The notes: generated by a model not told the origin, from the letters alone. DNA of 36,124 nt from an uncultured Bacteroidota bacterium (GCA_937920105.1 CALETH010000130.1:1-36124); one strand, 5' to 3'. Counted from the first letter of the stretch, positions 15,391 to 24,271 are shown. Made by a program: numbers and translations.

Positions 15391-17271
15391 TTATTTAGTA
15401 TCAAAGGCAATTAAAAACTTTTCTAACAATTCTTCACTTATTATTTCTTTGATATTTTTAGTTTGATGAAATATTAACTCCCAATATGTTGTATTATTTG
15501 TTTGAGATAATACGTCTATTGATAATTTATGATGATGCTTTCTCATAATAGTAAACCACTCCCACTTATTTTTGTATTTGATAATAATTTCTGGAGTTAG
15601 ACAAGGGTTTTCTTGAAGTTCTCTCCAATTCCATTTTTCTTCGAATTGTATAATAAGGGATGGCGTAAGGTTAGGATTTTGAGACAGAAAATACCAATCA
15701 GATTTTTCTCTCCACTTATAAGCAAACTGTTCTATAATGTTAGCAGGTAAACTTTTATTGGATGCTAATGATTGCCAATCCCATAAAGATTCATATTTTT
15801 TTAAAAGAGTTTCATCAAATGGAAAATGGTTACTACGGCTTAAAATTCGCCAACAATATTCATTATTTAGAAATCTTTCCACATATTTTTCAAAAAAATA
15901 AATATTTCCACTTGTAAAACATTCTTTGATAAGATTGATATCTTCACACACTTCCATAAATTCAATCAATTCTATATTGTTAAAAAACTCTATAGAAAAA
16001 CTAACCATGTCCCAATTTATATATTCGATATCAGGATTTTCTTTTTTTTGTTGTATGAGCATTTTTAAATAATCTACAGACCAGTTTGCTTTACCTTCCC
16101 AATTACTCCAACTTTGATAGTACGTCCAATTAAGTTTGCAATCAGTGTTCCAATAAAAGAATAAATTTGTCTCTGCATTGTCTAAATAAAATTGTTTTTC
16201 TTTTTGTAATAATTTAAAAAATTTGATAATGGCATTATTGCATTTTTTGTATAGTATTGATGTCCATTTAATGGATGGGTGATTAATAAGTCCACTTAAG
16301 CATTCAAACCCACCATCTTGCCAAATAATACTTCCCCAATAAATATTATCTGCAAAGGTACTTATTAATATATCATCCCATGGGATAATATAATCATCAA
16401 TCCATATATCTTTTTTCGTTTTGTGAAGTCTTTTTCTACCTAAGGATTCCCAATCCCATTTATCTTTATATTTTTCTAATAATTCTTTAGACCATGGTAA
16501 TCCCTCATTTTTACTAAGGTTTTTCCAATTCCATTTATTTTCATGTTCTTTTATAAATTCCATATCCCAAGGAAGATTAATATTTTCACTAAGAAAATTC
16601 CATTCTAAATTATTTGAATGTTTCCGAATAAATTCTTTTGTCCATGGAAAACCCTCATAAATACTTAGCCAACGCCATCCTTCTTGTGATAATTGTTCAG
16701 CAAATTTTTCCATATCAAGTTGATGAGAAAAGTCTACTTTTGGCATGTATTGAAAAAGTTCTTTTATCGGAGAGTCAAATAAAAAACTTGCTATATTTTT
16801 GTAATGAGGTAAAGAAGATGTTTTTTTTTCTTTATTAGAACCATAAGTAAAAAAACTTTCATATATATTGTAATGATTGATGGGAGAATAGTTTTTGGCA
16901 ATCACCCTTGCTAATAAAGTCCACTTTATATTTTTTTTAAATTTTAGCATCAAAGTAGGAGACCAAGGGATGGTTTCATTGGATGATATTGAACCCCAAT
17001 CCCATTTATTTTCGAATCTTTCTAAAAAATTTTCATCCCATGGAATGGAAGTGTTATTGCTTAATGTTTTCCAATTCAAGTTACTTTTTAATTGCTCAAG
17101 TAAATTCTCGTCCCATATAATGTTTTTATTCCAACTAATCCTCCACCAATCCCACTTATCTTTATATTGTTCTAATAATCTTTTTGATAAAGGGTAACAC
17201 TGAGAGAATAAATTGATGAATTCTTTTGGATGCTCTAATAATGTATCAAGGGTTAAAAGTGGCCCATTCAT
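15391..17271 (-). CDS. Tryptophan-rich 25-residue repeat protein
   Basis: A 626-residue protein with about 42 tryptophans (near 7%). It is built from degenerate tandem repeats of 25 residues with consensus roughly N-x-x-[IL]-P-W-[DS]-x-x-[LF]-[LI]-x-x-[YF]-x-x-K-W-x-W-x-x-[LI]-S-x. Clear copies lie at about residues 30-120 and 195-280, with more diverged ones at 463-581; the middle is degenerate. There is no signal peptide or membrane helix, so it is probably cytoplasmic. The regular period suggests a solenoid with stacked aromatic residues, a form that often binds partner proteins. Similar W-repeat strings occur, from memory, in giant-virus and some Bacteroidetes proteins. Function unknown. 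It lies between clpC and aroC on the same strand; the terminator at 17315 separates it from clpC. Confidence 0.75.
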   Translation of the reverse strand: MNGPLLTLDTLLEHPKEFINLFSQCYPLSKRLLEQYKDKWDWWRISWNKNIIWDENLLEQLKSNLNWKTLSNNTSIPWDENFLERFENKWDWGSISSNETIPWSPTLMLKFKKNIKWTLLARVIAKNYSPINHYNIYESFFTYGSNKEKKTSSLPHYKNIASFLFDSPIKELFQYMPKVDFSHQLDMEKFAEQLSQEGWRWLSIYEGFPWTKEFIRKHSNNLEWNFLSENINLPWDMEFIKEHENKWNWKNLSKNEGLPWSKELLEKYKDKWDWESLGRKRLHKTKKDIWIDDYIIPWDDILISTFADNIYWGSIIWQDGGFECLSGLINHPSIKWTSILYKKCNNAIIKFFKLLQKEKQFYLDNAETNLFFYWNTDCKLNWTYYQSWSNWEGKANWSVDYLKMLIQQKKENPDIEYINWDMVSFSIEFFNNIELIEFMEVCEDINLIKECFTSGNIYFFEKYVERFLNNEYCWRILSRSNHFPFDETLLKKYESLWDWQSLASNKSLPANIIEQFAYKWREKSDWYFLSQNPNLTPSLIIQFEEKWNWRELQENPCLTPEIIIKYKNKWEWFTIMRKHHHKLSIDVLSQTNNTTYWELIFHQTKNIKEIISEELLEKFLIAFDTK

Positions 17272-17314
17272 AAATAATTTTGTATTTATTTATTGTAAAA
17301 GTTTTCTATAAAAT

Positions 17315-17350
17315 AAAACAAAGCCCAAGAAATTTCTTGGGCTTTGTTTT
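17315..17350 (-). terminator. Perfect 36-bp palindromic terminator of clpC
   Basis: Two exact 18-base complementary halves (left half starts AAAACAAAGCCCAAG) with no mismatch, flanked by A- and T-runs on both sides. It lies 20 bases after the clpC stop and can work in either direction. It separates clpC from the tryptophan-repeat gene. Confidence 0.85.
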
Positions 17351-17370
17351 ATTGATTACAATATTAAAAA

Positions 17371-19875
17371 TCATACAACATCTTCTTGCGGAAGTTCTTC
17401 GGTGGTTCCTGTTTTTGTTTGACGTTCTTTATTTCCTTCAGAAAATTTCAATAACTCTTCTTTTTTATTGAATTGTACTTTTATAATACTTCCTTCACCA
17501 AATTTCCCTTTTAAAATATCTTCAGCAATAGGGTCTTCTACGTATTTTTGTAAAGCACGTCGTAAAGGTCTTGCTCCATAGATAGGGTCATAACCTTTTT
17601 CTGCGAGAAATTCTTTTGCGGCTTTATTCATTTCAATAGTGATATTCATTGATGTCATTCGTTTGAATAAATCCTTCAAAGAAATTTCAATAATTTTTAC
17701 AATATCTGTTTTTTCTAACGGATGGAATACCAGAATATCATCGATACGATTGAGAAATTCCGGATTGAATGTGCGTTTTACCGCTTCTTCAATTGTTCCT
17801 TTCATATTTTTGTATTTATCATCAACTGTTTCTTCTCCAAAGCCAAAGCCCTTTGTTGCTTTAATATCTCGTGCTCCAAGATTTGAGGTCATGATGAGAA
17901 TGGTATTTTTGAAATCAACTTTTCTTCCGGAACTATCGGTTAAAATTCCATCATCTAATACTTGAAGAAGAATATTAAAAACATCGGGATGTGCTTTTTC
18001 AATTTCATCTAACAATACAACAGAATACGGTTTGCGACGAACTTTTTCTGTTAACTGTCCGCCTTCTTCATATCCAACATAACCCGGAGGTGCACCAACT
18101 AAACGAGAAACGGAAAATTTTTCCATATACTCACTCATATCAATGCGGATGAGAGATTCTTCGGAATCAAATAAATAACGAGCAAGTGCTTTTGCCATTT
18201 CAGTCTTTCCAACACCAGTGGGTCCTAAAAAGATGAATGAACCGATTGGACGTTTTGGGTCTTTCAAACCAACGCGTGTACGGCGGATGGCATTAGTGAG
18301 TTGGGTGATGGCTTCTTCTTGTCCGATAATTTGCGAACGAAGAATGGTATCCATTTTCAGTAATTTTTCTGTTTCGGATTCTGCAACTTTATTAACGGGA
18401 ATTCCTGTTATCATTGCAACAACATCGGCAACCTTTTCTTCATCCACATCATAAATTGTTGCATGGGCTTTTAATTCCCATTCTCGTTTTGCTAATTCTA
18501 AATCACTTAATAATTTTTTTTCTAAATCTCGGAGACGAGCAGCTTCTTCAAAGTTTTGCGTTTTTACTACTTGATTTTTAGAAAGTTTTATTTTTTCTAC
18601 TTCGCCTTCTAACTCTAAAATTTCTTTTGGAACAATAATGTTGGCAAGATGTACTCTTGCTCCGGCTTCATCTAAAACATCAATCGCTTTATCTGGTAGA
18701 TTTCTATCAGTAATGTAACGGTCACTTAACTTTACAGCGGATTCTACTGCTTTGGTGGAATAACGAACTCCATGATGTTCTTCATATTTATGTTTGATAT
18801 TGGTGAGTATTTGGATTGTTTCATCCACAGAAGTTGGGTCCACCATAATTTTTTGAAAACGTCTATCCAACGCACCATCTTTTTCTATGTATTGACGGTA
18901 TTCGTCCAACGTTGTTGCACCGATACATTGTAAATCTCCGCGGGAAAGTGCGGGCTTGAACATGTTGGAAGCATCCAGTGAACCGGACGCTCCGCCGGCA
19001 CCAACAATGGTGTGAAGTTCATCAATAAATAAAATTACATCTTTGGATTTTTCTAATTCGTTCATCACGGCTTTCATGCGTTCTTCAAATTGTCCGCGAT
19101 ATTTTGTTCCAGCAACCATAGAAGCAAGGTCGAGTGTTACCACACGTTTATCATGCAAAACGCGGGAAACTTTTTTATTAATGATGCGAATAGCAAGTCC
19201 TTCGGCAATCGCCGTTTTTCCAACGCCGGGTTCTCCAATTAATACAGGATTATTTTTCTTTCTTCGGCTGAGTACTTGTGCAACGCGTTCGATTTCTTTT
19301 TCACGTCCAACAACAGGGTCTAATTTTCCATCATTCGCAAGTTTTGTTAAGTCTCTTCCAAAACTATCTAACACTGGTGTTTTAGATTTTTCTTGTTTTT
19401 TTTCTGTGTGTGTTGATGGTTGTTGTGGAGTTGTTGGCTTTCCACTGATGATGTTATCTAATTCTTGTCGAACTCTATCATAATGAACATCAAATTGATG
19501 GAGTACTTGTGCTGCAAGATTATCATCATCTCGTAAAAGTGAAAGGAGAAGATGTTCTGTTCCAATAACATCGGATTTATAAAGTTTTGCTTCTAAATAC
19601 GTAAGTTTTAAAACTTTTTCTGCTTGTTTTGTAAGGGGAATATTGCCAATGGTTAGTGTTCCACCGGATGTGCGTACATTATCTTCAACGGCTTTTTTTA
19701 ATTTATAGAGGTCGCAGCCAAGGTTGCGGAGTGTTTTTATAGCAATTCCTTCACCTTCTCTGATAATTCCAAGAAGAAGATGTTCGGTTCCAATATAATC
19801 GTGACCTAAACGGATTGCTTCTTCACGGCTTAGTCGGATGACGTCTTGAACGCGGTTTGAAAAGTTACCTTCCAT
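17371..19875 (-). CDS. clpC: AAA+ ATPase ClpC, unfoldase of ClpCP protease
   Basis: Hexameric unfoldase of 834 residues that feeds substrates to ClpP. In order: two Clp_N repeats (residues 1-142: 'EEAIRLGHDYIGTEHLLLGII' and 'YLEAKLYKSDVIGTEHLLLSLL'); AAA-1 with Walker A 'GEPGVGKT' (214-221) and Walker B 'VILFIDE' (280-286); a UVR/middle segment ('NFEEAARLRDLEKKLLSDLE', 441-460) that identifies ClpC rather than ClpA or ClpB; AAA-2 with Walker A 'GPTGVGKT' (551-558) and Walker B 'VVLLDE' (619-624); and the D2-small C-terminal domain ('GYDPIYGARPLRRALQKYVEDPIAEDILKG'). No mcsA/mcsB/ctsR operon is adjacent. A consensus promoter lies upstream (19927-19955) and a terminator at 17315-17350 downstream, so it is probably a single transcription unit. 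Confidence 0.97.
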   Translation of the reverse strand: MEGNFSNRVQDVIRLSREEAIRLGHDYIGTEHLLLGIIREGEGIAIKTLRNLGCDLYKLKKAVEDNVRTSGGTLTIGNIPLTKQAEKVLKLTYLEAKLYKSDVIGTEHLLLSLLRDDDNLAAQVLHQFDVHYDRVRQELDNIISGKPTTPQQPSTHTEKKQEKSKTPVLDSFGRDLTKLANDGKLDPVVGREKEIERVAQVLSRRKKNNPVLIGEPGVGKTAIAEGLAIRIINKKVSRVLHDKRVVTLDLASMVAGTKYRGQFEERMKAVMNELEKSKDVILFIDELHTIVGAGGASGSLDASNMFKPALSRGDLQCIGATTLDEYRQYIEKDGALDRRFQKIMVDPTSVDETIQILTNIKHKYEEHHGVRYSTKAVESAVKLSDRYITDRNLPDKAIDVLDEAGARVHLANIIVPKEILELEGEVEKIKLSKNQVVKTQNFEEAARLRDLEKKLLSDLELAKREWELKAHATIYDVDEEKVADVVAMITGIPVNKVAESETEKLLKMDTILRSQIIGQEEAITQLTNAIRRTRVGLKDPKRPIGSFIFLGPTGVGKTEMAKALARYLFDSEESLIRIDMSEYMEKFSVSRLVGAPPGYVGYEEGGQLTEKVRRKPYSVVLLDEIEKAHPDVFNILLQVLDDGILTDSSGRKVDFKNTILIMTSNLGARDIKATKGFGFGEETVDDKYKNMKGTIEEAVKRTFNPEFLNRIDDILVFHPLEKTDIVKIIEISLKDLFKRMTSMNITIEMNKAAKEFLAEKGYDPIYGARPLRRALQKYVEDPIAEDILKGKFGEGSIIKVQFNKKEELLKFSEGNKERQTKTGTTEELPQEDVV

Positions 19876-19926
19876 GGTTTTCTTTAACTATGATTATATG
19901 ATTAAATGATGAACCTATTGTTAGAC

Positions 19927-19955
19927 AATATAAAGAATTTAGAATAGGGTGTCAA
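19927..19955 (-). promoter_or_regulatory. Sigma70-type promoter of clpC
   Basis: Reading the minus strand: TTGACA (19955-19950), 17-base spacer, TATATT (19932-19927), about 50 bases before the clpC start codon. It matches the primary sigma consensus in the -35 box and at five of six -10 positions. A promoter on the other strand (20042-20071) faces away from it. Confidence 0.65.
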
Positions 19956-20041
19956 GGAAGCCGGAAACATCTTTGTAAAACGTTATATTTAAACAAATTA
20001 TGGGATTTTTTAAAAGATTTTTATGATATTCACAGCATTTA

Positions 20042-20071
20042 TTGACAATATCTATAGATAGATTGTATATT
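20042..20071 (+). promoter_or_regulatory. Sigma70-type promoter of the secreted subtilase
   Basis: TTGACA (20042-20047), an 18-base spacer and TATATT (20066-20071), 24 bases before the subtilase ATG. A ribosome-binding AAAGGA follows at about 20083-20088. It is divergent from the clpC promoter, with about 86 bases between their -35 boxes. The 5' leader would be very short. Confidence 0.6.
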
Positions 20072-20095
20072 GATAATTCATAAAAGGAAAATACT

Positions 20096-22051
20096 ATGAA
20101 ATTCTTTCTATTAATCTTCGTTTTTCTTTTTACGCAAAATATTTTTGCTCAAAAATATTGGATATTTTTTAAGGATAAAGAAATCACTAACTCTCTAAAA
20201 ATTTCAGAACGAGCGTTATCTCGCCGTGAAAAAATGAAAGCGAACACTCTTATTGATGAAAGCGATTTGCCGGTTTCATCATTCTATCTTCAGCAATTAT
20301 CAGAAAAAGGGATTGAAATCCTTAACACATCTCGTTGGTTTAATGCTGCAACAGCAAATCTTACTGAAGAACAAAAAAATATTGTTCTTGCATTTCCTTT
20401 TGTAAAAAATATTGAGCGCGTACGAACTTTTAGTGGAAAAAATCCCTTGTTAGATACAGCATCACAATCTTTTTTATCAAAAAAAACATCAACGTTGCAT
20501 AATTACGGTGTATCATTTGCTCAAAATGACCAAATCAAAGTGCCGGATGTTCATAATCTTCGCATTACGGGACGTGGTGTTTTGGTTGGAATGTTAGATT
20601 CTGGTTTCAGATGGAAAACACATGAAGCATTACAAAACATGAAAATTCTCAAAGAGTACGATTTTATTCAAAAAGATGATGTAACAGAAAATCAAACTGG
20701 TGATGCAAGCAATCAAGACGCTCATGGAACATCAACGCTTTCTGTTGTTGGTGGATATAAAGACGGTCAGTTAATTGGTCCGGCATTTGGAGCAAGTTTT
20801 ATGTTGGCAAAAACGGAATACGTCCCCACCGAAACCAATGTTGAAGAAGATAATTGGGTTGCCGGAATGGAATGGTTAGAGCAAAATGGTGTTGATGTAG
20901 TAAACAGTTCGTTGGGATACAGTGAATTTGATAACGGACAGCAAAGTTACACGTATCAAGATATGGATGGACGTACAGCAATAACAACCAAAGCCGCCGT
21001 GATTGCTGCAAGAAAAGGTGTTGTACTTTGCAACAGTATGGGAAATGAAGGAAATGGAAGTTGGCATTATCTCACATCTCCTGCCGATGCTGATAGTATT
21101 ATTTCTGTTGGTGCAGTCAATAATGATGGTTCGTACGCTTCTTTTAGTTCTGTAGGTCCAACAAGTGATGGAAGAATAAAGCCAGATGTAGTTGCCCAAG
21201 GCGTGAGTGTGTATTGTGCAAATAGTAGTAAATCTCTTTATGGAACTTCACAAGGAACATCGCTTTCTTCACCATTAACTGCTGGTGTTGCTGCATTAAT
21301 TCTTTCTGCTCATCCGGAACTTACACCGGTTCAAGTGCGAGAAGCATTGCGAAATACAGCAAACAATTTTTCTTCTCCTAATAATACTATTGGCTGGGGA
21401 GTTATTAATGCGTACGATGCAATTCTTTATAATGGATTAGTGATGAGTACTGACCCGGAAATTATAAAAAATGTTGATAATACATATTCTGTGGGAATAT
21501 ATGTTGTTTCAAAATCTATAATCAAAAAAGATTCTATAGAATTATTGTATACAATAGATAATGGAATAAATTTTTCTTCTGTACCAATGACACTTTCTGA
21601 AACATTCGATGGTGCAACATTTTCCGGAAAATATGTTGCAACACTTTCTGCACAAAGTTCCAGTGGAAAAATTCAGTTTTATGTTACAGCAAAAGATGCA
21701 ACAGAAAAAATTTACAAAACACCATATCAAGCACCGAATATTTTATTTGATATAACAGGTGAAGTTACAGAACCACCAATCACTCCAACAATATTTTCTT
21801 TAGAACAAAATTTTCCGAATCCATTTAATGGATTTACTACGATACGTTATACATTAGAAGAGAAAAATTTTACTACTCTTAAAGTGTATGATATTTTGGG
21901 AAGAGAAATACAAGCATTGGTACGTGAAGAACAAGACAAAGGAACAAAATCTGTTACATTTAACTCTTCCAATTTGGCAAGCGGAGTATATTTTTATAAA
22001 TTGATTTCCGGAAAGTTTAGTGCGGTAAAAAAATTGGTGTTGATGAAATAA
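20096..22051 (+). CDS. Secreted S8 (subtilisin-like) protease with T9SS sorting domain
   Basis: A 651-residue exported serine protease. A signal peptide (1-19, 'MKFFLLIFVFLFTQNIFAQ') is followed by a propeptide-like region (20-150). The catalytic domain has all three triad residues: Asp168 ('GMLDSG'), His210 ('DAHGTS') and Ser389 ('GTSLSSPL'), plus the oxyanion Asn in 'NSMGNEGN'. After a beta-sandwich linker (about 450-560), the last 85 residues are a type IX secretion sorting domain ('LEQNFPNPFNG', 'LKVYDILGREI', 'SGVYFYKLISGK', ending 'KKLVLMK'). Such domains direct proteins through T9SS and attach them to the surface. The last 23 bases of coding sequence recur intact after the Fic gene at 22853-22875. 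A sigma70-type promoter lies immediately upstream. Confidence 0.95.
   Translation: MKFFLLIFVFLFTQNIFAQKYWIFFKDKEITNSLKISERALSRREKMKANTLIDESDLPVSSFYLQQLSEKGIEILNTSRWFNAATANLTEEQKNIVLAFPFVKNIERVRTFSGKNPLLDTASQSFLSKKTSTLHNYGVSFAQNDQIKVPDVHNLRITGRGVLVGMLDSGFRWKTHEALQNMKILKEYDFIQKDDVTENQTGDASNQDAHGTSTLSVVGGYKDGQLIGPAFGASFMLAKTEYVPTETNVEEDNWVAGMEWLEQNGVDVVNSSLGYSEFDNGQQSYTYQDMDGRTAITTKAAVIAARKGVVLCNSMGNEGNGSWHYLTSPADADSIISVGAVNNDGSYASFSSVGPTSDGRIKPDVVAQGVSVYCANSSKSLYGTSQGTSLSSPLTAGVAALILSAHPELTPVQVREALRNTANNFSSPNNTIGWGVINAYDAILYNGLVMSTDPEIIKNVDNTYSVGIYVVSKSIIKKDSIELLYTIDNGINFSSVPMTLSETFDGATFSGKYVATLSAQSSSGKIQFYVTAKDATEKIYKTPYQAPNILFDITGEVTEPPITPTIFSLEQNFPNPFNGFTTIRYTLEEKNFTTLKVYDILGREIQALVREEQDKGTKSVTFNSSNLASGVYFYKLISGKFSAVKKLVLMK
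22025..22047 (+). repeat. 23-bp direct repeat, left copy (subtilase 3' end)
   Basis: These bases encode the last residues of the subtilase sorting domain (VKKLVLM). An exact 23-base copy follows at 22853-22875, and the two flank the Fic gene at a spacing of 828 bases. Confidence 0.85.
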
Positions 22052-22055
22052 ACTT

Positions 22056-22835
22056 ATGACTTTTCCATTTAAAATATTACGACAGGATTTATTTGACAAC
22101 TATAAAAAACATCTTACAGTAGATGTTGACGCTACATTGGCTTCTATCAATAAAAAACCGCAGACCGTTGAAGATTTCAAATTTTATCTGGCAAATTCTG
22201 CCGTGCATTCTTCTAATATTGAGGGAAACACAGTAAGTTTTGATACGTACCTAAAAGCAAGCGAGTTCAATCTGCATTTAAAAACAAAAGAGATAAAGGA
22301 AATCGAAGACCTTATTGTTGCATATCAATTCGCAAGGGAAAATGAACTCTCTCTTCACAACATTTTAAAAGCACACGAAATATTAACGCAATCATTACTC
22401 ATAAAAAAAGAACGAGGAAAAATTCGCAACGTAAAAGTGGGTGTGAGAAGTGGAGGACAACTCATCTATTTAGTAGTTGAGCCAGAATTGATAAAAAGCG
22501 AATTGGAAAAACTGTTTGGAGATATTTCAGTGTTGCTAAAAAGCAAACTCACAACAACAGAAATATTGTATTATGCTGCCTATATCCACCTCGTTTTTGT
22601 GAACATACATCCATTTATTGATGGCAACGGAAGAGCAACTCGGTTACTAGAAAAATGGTTTTTAGCAAAGAAACTTGGTGACAATGCTTGGTTCATCACA
22701 TCAGAAAAAAATTATTGGGATAACAGACCAACATACTATAAAAATTTAAAAATTGGTGTGAACTATTATGAAGTACAATATGAATTAAGCATCCCCTTTT
22801 TATTGATGTTACCAAATTCTTTATTGGAAAAATGA
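22056..22835 (+). CDS. Fic-family AMP-transferase, class II (self-inhibited)
   Basis: A 259-residue Fic protein that probably transfers AMP from ATP to a hydroxyl of a target protein. The Fic motif is complete at residues 185-193 ('HPFIDGNGR', preceded by 'VNIHPF'); His185 is the catalytic base. An inhibitory helix motif SxxxEG is present upstream (Ser52 to Glu56-Gly57 in 'SSNIEG'), marking class II with an autoinhibitory helix in the same chain. The 'RNVKVGVRSGGQLIYL' stretch (124-139) fits the flap region. No C-terminal winged helix is evident. It starts 5 bases after the subtilase stop and lies between two 23-bp direct repeats, which suggests that it was acquired. The target is unknown. 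Confidence 0.9.
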   Translation: MTFPFKILRQDLFDNYKKHLTVDVDATLASINKKPQTVEDFKFYLANSAVHSSNIEGNTVSFDTYLKASEFNLHLKTKEIKEIEDLIVAYQFARENELSLHNILKAHEILTQSLLIKKERGKIRNVKVGVRSGGQLIYLVVEPELIKSELEKLFGDISVLLKSKLTTTEILYYAAYIHLVFVNIHPFIDGNGRATRLLEKWFLAKKLGDNAWFITSEKNYWDNRPTYYKNLKIGVNYYEVQYELSIPFLLMLPNSLLEK

Positions 22836-22852
22836 TAGAAATGTTTTGCGAT

Positions 22853-22875
22853 GTAAAAAAATTGGTGTTGATGAA
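22853..22875 (+). repeat. 23-bp direct repeat, right copy
   Basis: Identical for 23 bases to 22025-22047. In the subtilase reading frame it still reads VKKLVLMK and then a TAA stop, so it is a relic of a sorting-domain gene end. It lies 18 bases after the Fic stop. Confidence 0.85.
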
Positions 22876-22933
22876 GTAATTTTTATAGATACTTTATATA
22901 TTTAAAACTAATAACAATAATAAAAAAGATACA

Positions 22934-23395
22934 ATGGGATTATTAGATTTTATATTTGGCAAACCAATTAAACTTGAAAATGATTTTTTCGGGACTATGC
23001 TCTTCATTGAAATCAAAAAAGACCAGTCAAGGAGTTATTTTGAATGTAGGCGGCATTTTAAACCTTCTAACAAAATAATTGAAATTGGAATTGATGGAAG
23101 CGTATCTGGTCCGACACAAAAGCAAATTGATTTTTTTAAAAGTATTGAAGATAATTATGCTAAGTTTTCTACAACAATTATACCTTTAATAGAAGCCGAA
23201 TTTAGTAAGCAAAAATCAGGATTTAAAATAAAGGATTTTCAAAAAGAATTTGAACCAGTGTATTTATCGCTTCCAAGATGCGAAAGCAAACCATTTCTTT
23301 GGGAAATTTCTTTCGAGTCTGACAACAACAATAGAAATCATAATTTTACATTAACTATGACTGATTTTGAGGCAAAAGAAATAGTGATAGAGTAA
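22934..23395 (+). CDS. Hypothetical protein
   Basis: A 153-residue protein starting 'MGLLDFIFGKPIKLENDFFGTMLF'. It is a mix of strands and helices with no signal peptide or membrane segment, and has aromatic-rich strands such as 'RSYFECRRHFKP' and 'KPFLWEISFESDNNNRNHNFTLTM'. I recognise no family. Its placement after the Fic gene may be incidental. The gap after it (23396-23507) contains no clear feature. Confidence 0.65.
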   Translation: MGLLDFIFGKPIKLENDFFGTMLFIEIKKDQSRSYFECRRHFKPSNKIIEIGIDGSVSGPTQKQIDFFKSIEDNYAKFSTTIIPLIEAEFSKQKSGFKIKDFQKEFEPVYLSLPRCESKPFLWEISFESDNNNRNHNFTLTMTDFEAKEIVIE

Positions 23396-23507
23396 TAAAA
23401 TCATTAGCGTACGACCTATGGAGATGTGAAACCATATAAAAAAACGCAGGCGGAAAACCGAAAAGCCATACGAGTAGGAATTTATTAACCTTTTAATCAT
23501 AATTATT

Positions 23508-23846
23508 ATGGATGCACAAAAAGTAGACATGTTTATCATGAGCAACAGCAAATTTTTCGAAAGCCATCATGTTGTTCAAATCAGAGAACGCCTTTTACAG
23601 TTAGATGACTCTAAATGGGCTGCTGTTCAAGTACTTCAATTTAAAGACCCAACCATGATTTTAATTGTTTCGATATTAGCCGGTGCACTTGGTATTGACC
23701 GATTTATGATTGGTGATACTGGATTAGGAATTGGAAAACTTCTCACCTGCGGCGGATTGGGGATTTGGCAAATCATCGATTGGTTTATGATTATGGGTGC
23801 AACAAGAGAAAAAAATATGGCAAAACTTCAACAAGTGATGATGTAA
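23508..23846 (+). CDS. TM2-domain membrane protein
   Basis: A 112-residue protein whose C-terminal half is the TM2 domain (about residues 47-95): two helices joined by a short turn, with the conserved 'AGALGIDRFMIGDTGLGIGKLLTCGGLGIWQIIDWFMI' pattern (L-G-hDRF...G and GIW..ID). The first 45 residues are soluble ('DAQKVDMFIMSNSKFFESHHVVQIRERLLQLDD'). TM2 proteins are small membrane proteins of poorly known role. The stop at 23846 is 2 bases before the next start, so the two genes are coupled. TM2 and DUF2752 genes are often neighbours in this phylum (from memory). Confidence 0.9.
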   Translation: MDAQKVDMFIMSNSKFFESHHVVQIRERLLQLDDSKWAAVQVLQFKDPTMILIVSILAGALGIDRFMIGDTGLGIGKLLTCGGLGIWQIIDWFMIMGATREKNMAKLQQVMM

Positions 23847-23848
23847 TA

Positions 23849-24271
23849 ATGTTTTCTCAAAAAGTCATTACACTCTATACAGTACTGCTCGTAGTTTCTC
23901 TTACAGGGTATGGTTGGTTGTATTTTTCTCTTAACAATCAAAACACAAAGCAAAACAAAAACTCAGTTCCAATTTGTTTGTTCAAGACACTTACCACTAT
24001 ACCCTGTCCTTCCTGTGGTTCAACAAGAGCAATTCTTGCATTAGGAAAAGGAAATTTCAAAGAAGCATTACACATTAATCCTTTTGGATATGTTATTGTA
24101 ATGATGATGGGTATTCCTTTTTGGATTGTGTTTGACCTTATCAGAAGAAAAGAAACATTTTATAGGTTTTATGGTGCTGTTGAGCAATTTCTTAAAAAAA
24201 GACAACATACATTTATATTATTACTAATTGTACTTACTAATTGGATTTGGAATATTACTAAAGGATTGTGA
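23849..24271 (+). CDS. DUF2752 membrane protein
   Basis: A 140-residue protein with an N-terminal membrane helix (about 7-25), the family core 'IPCPSCGSTRAILALGKGNFKEALHINPFGY' (two cysteines plus Gly-Ser-Thr-Arg, then the NP motif) and two further helices. The core defines DUF2752; its biochemical role is unknown. I take the ATG at 23849, directly after the TM2 stop; an earlier in-frame ATG at 23765 lies within the TM2 gene and reads 'MANHRLVYDYGCNKRKK', the frame-shifted shadow of it. Confidence 0.85.
   Translation: MFSQKVITLYTVLLVVSLTGYGWLYFSLNNQNTKQNKNSVPICLFKTLTTIPCPSCGSTRAILALGKGNFKEALHINPFGYVIVMMMGIPFWIVFDLIRRKETFYRFYGAVEQFLKKRQHTFILLLIVLTNWIWNITKGL

Noticed and set aside
19043..19483. 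146-residue plus-strand open frame opposite clpC
   Set aside because: It mirrors the Clp_N linker and AAA-1 coding sequence of clpC; composition is Ser/Arg/Phe-rich as expected for an antisense shadow.
22056..22835. Fic protein as a Doc-type toxin with a separate antitoxin
   Set aside because: The length, complete HPFxxGNGR motif and internal SxxxEG inhibitory motif indicate a self-regulated class II Fic, and no small antitoxin gene is adjacent.
23396..23507. Possible remnant gene or RNA between the hypothetical and TM2 genes
   Set aside because: No frame, stem-loop or repeat in this 112-base stretch matches anything else in the window.
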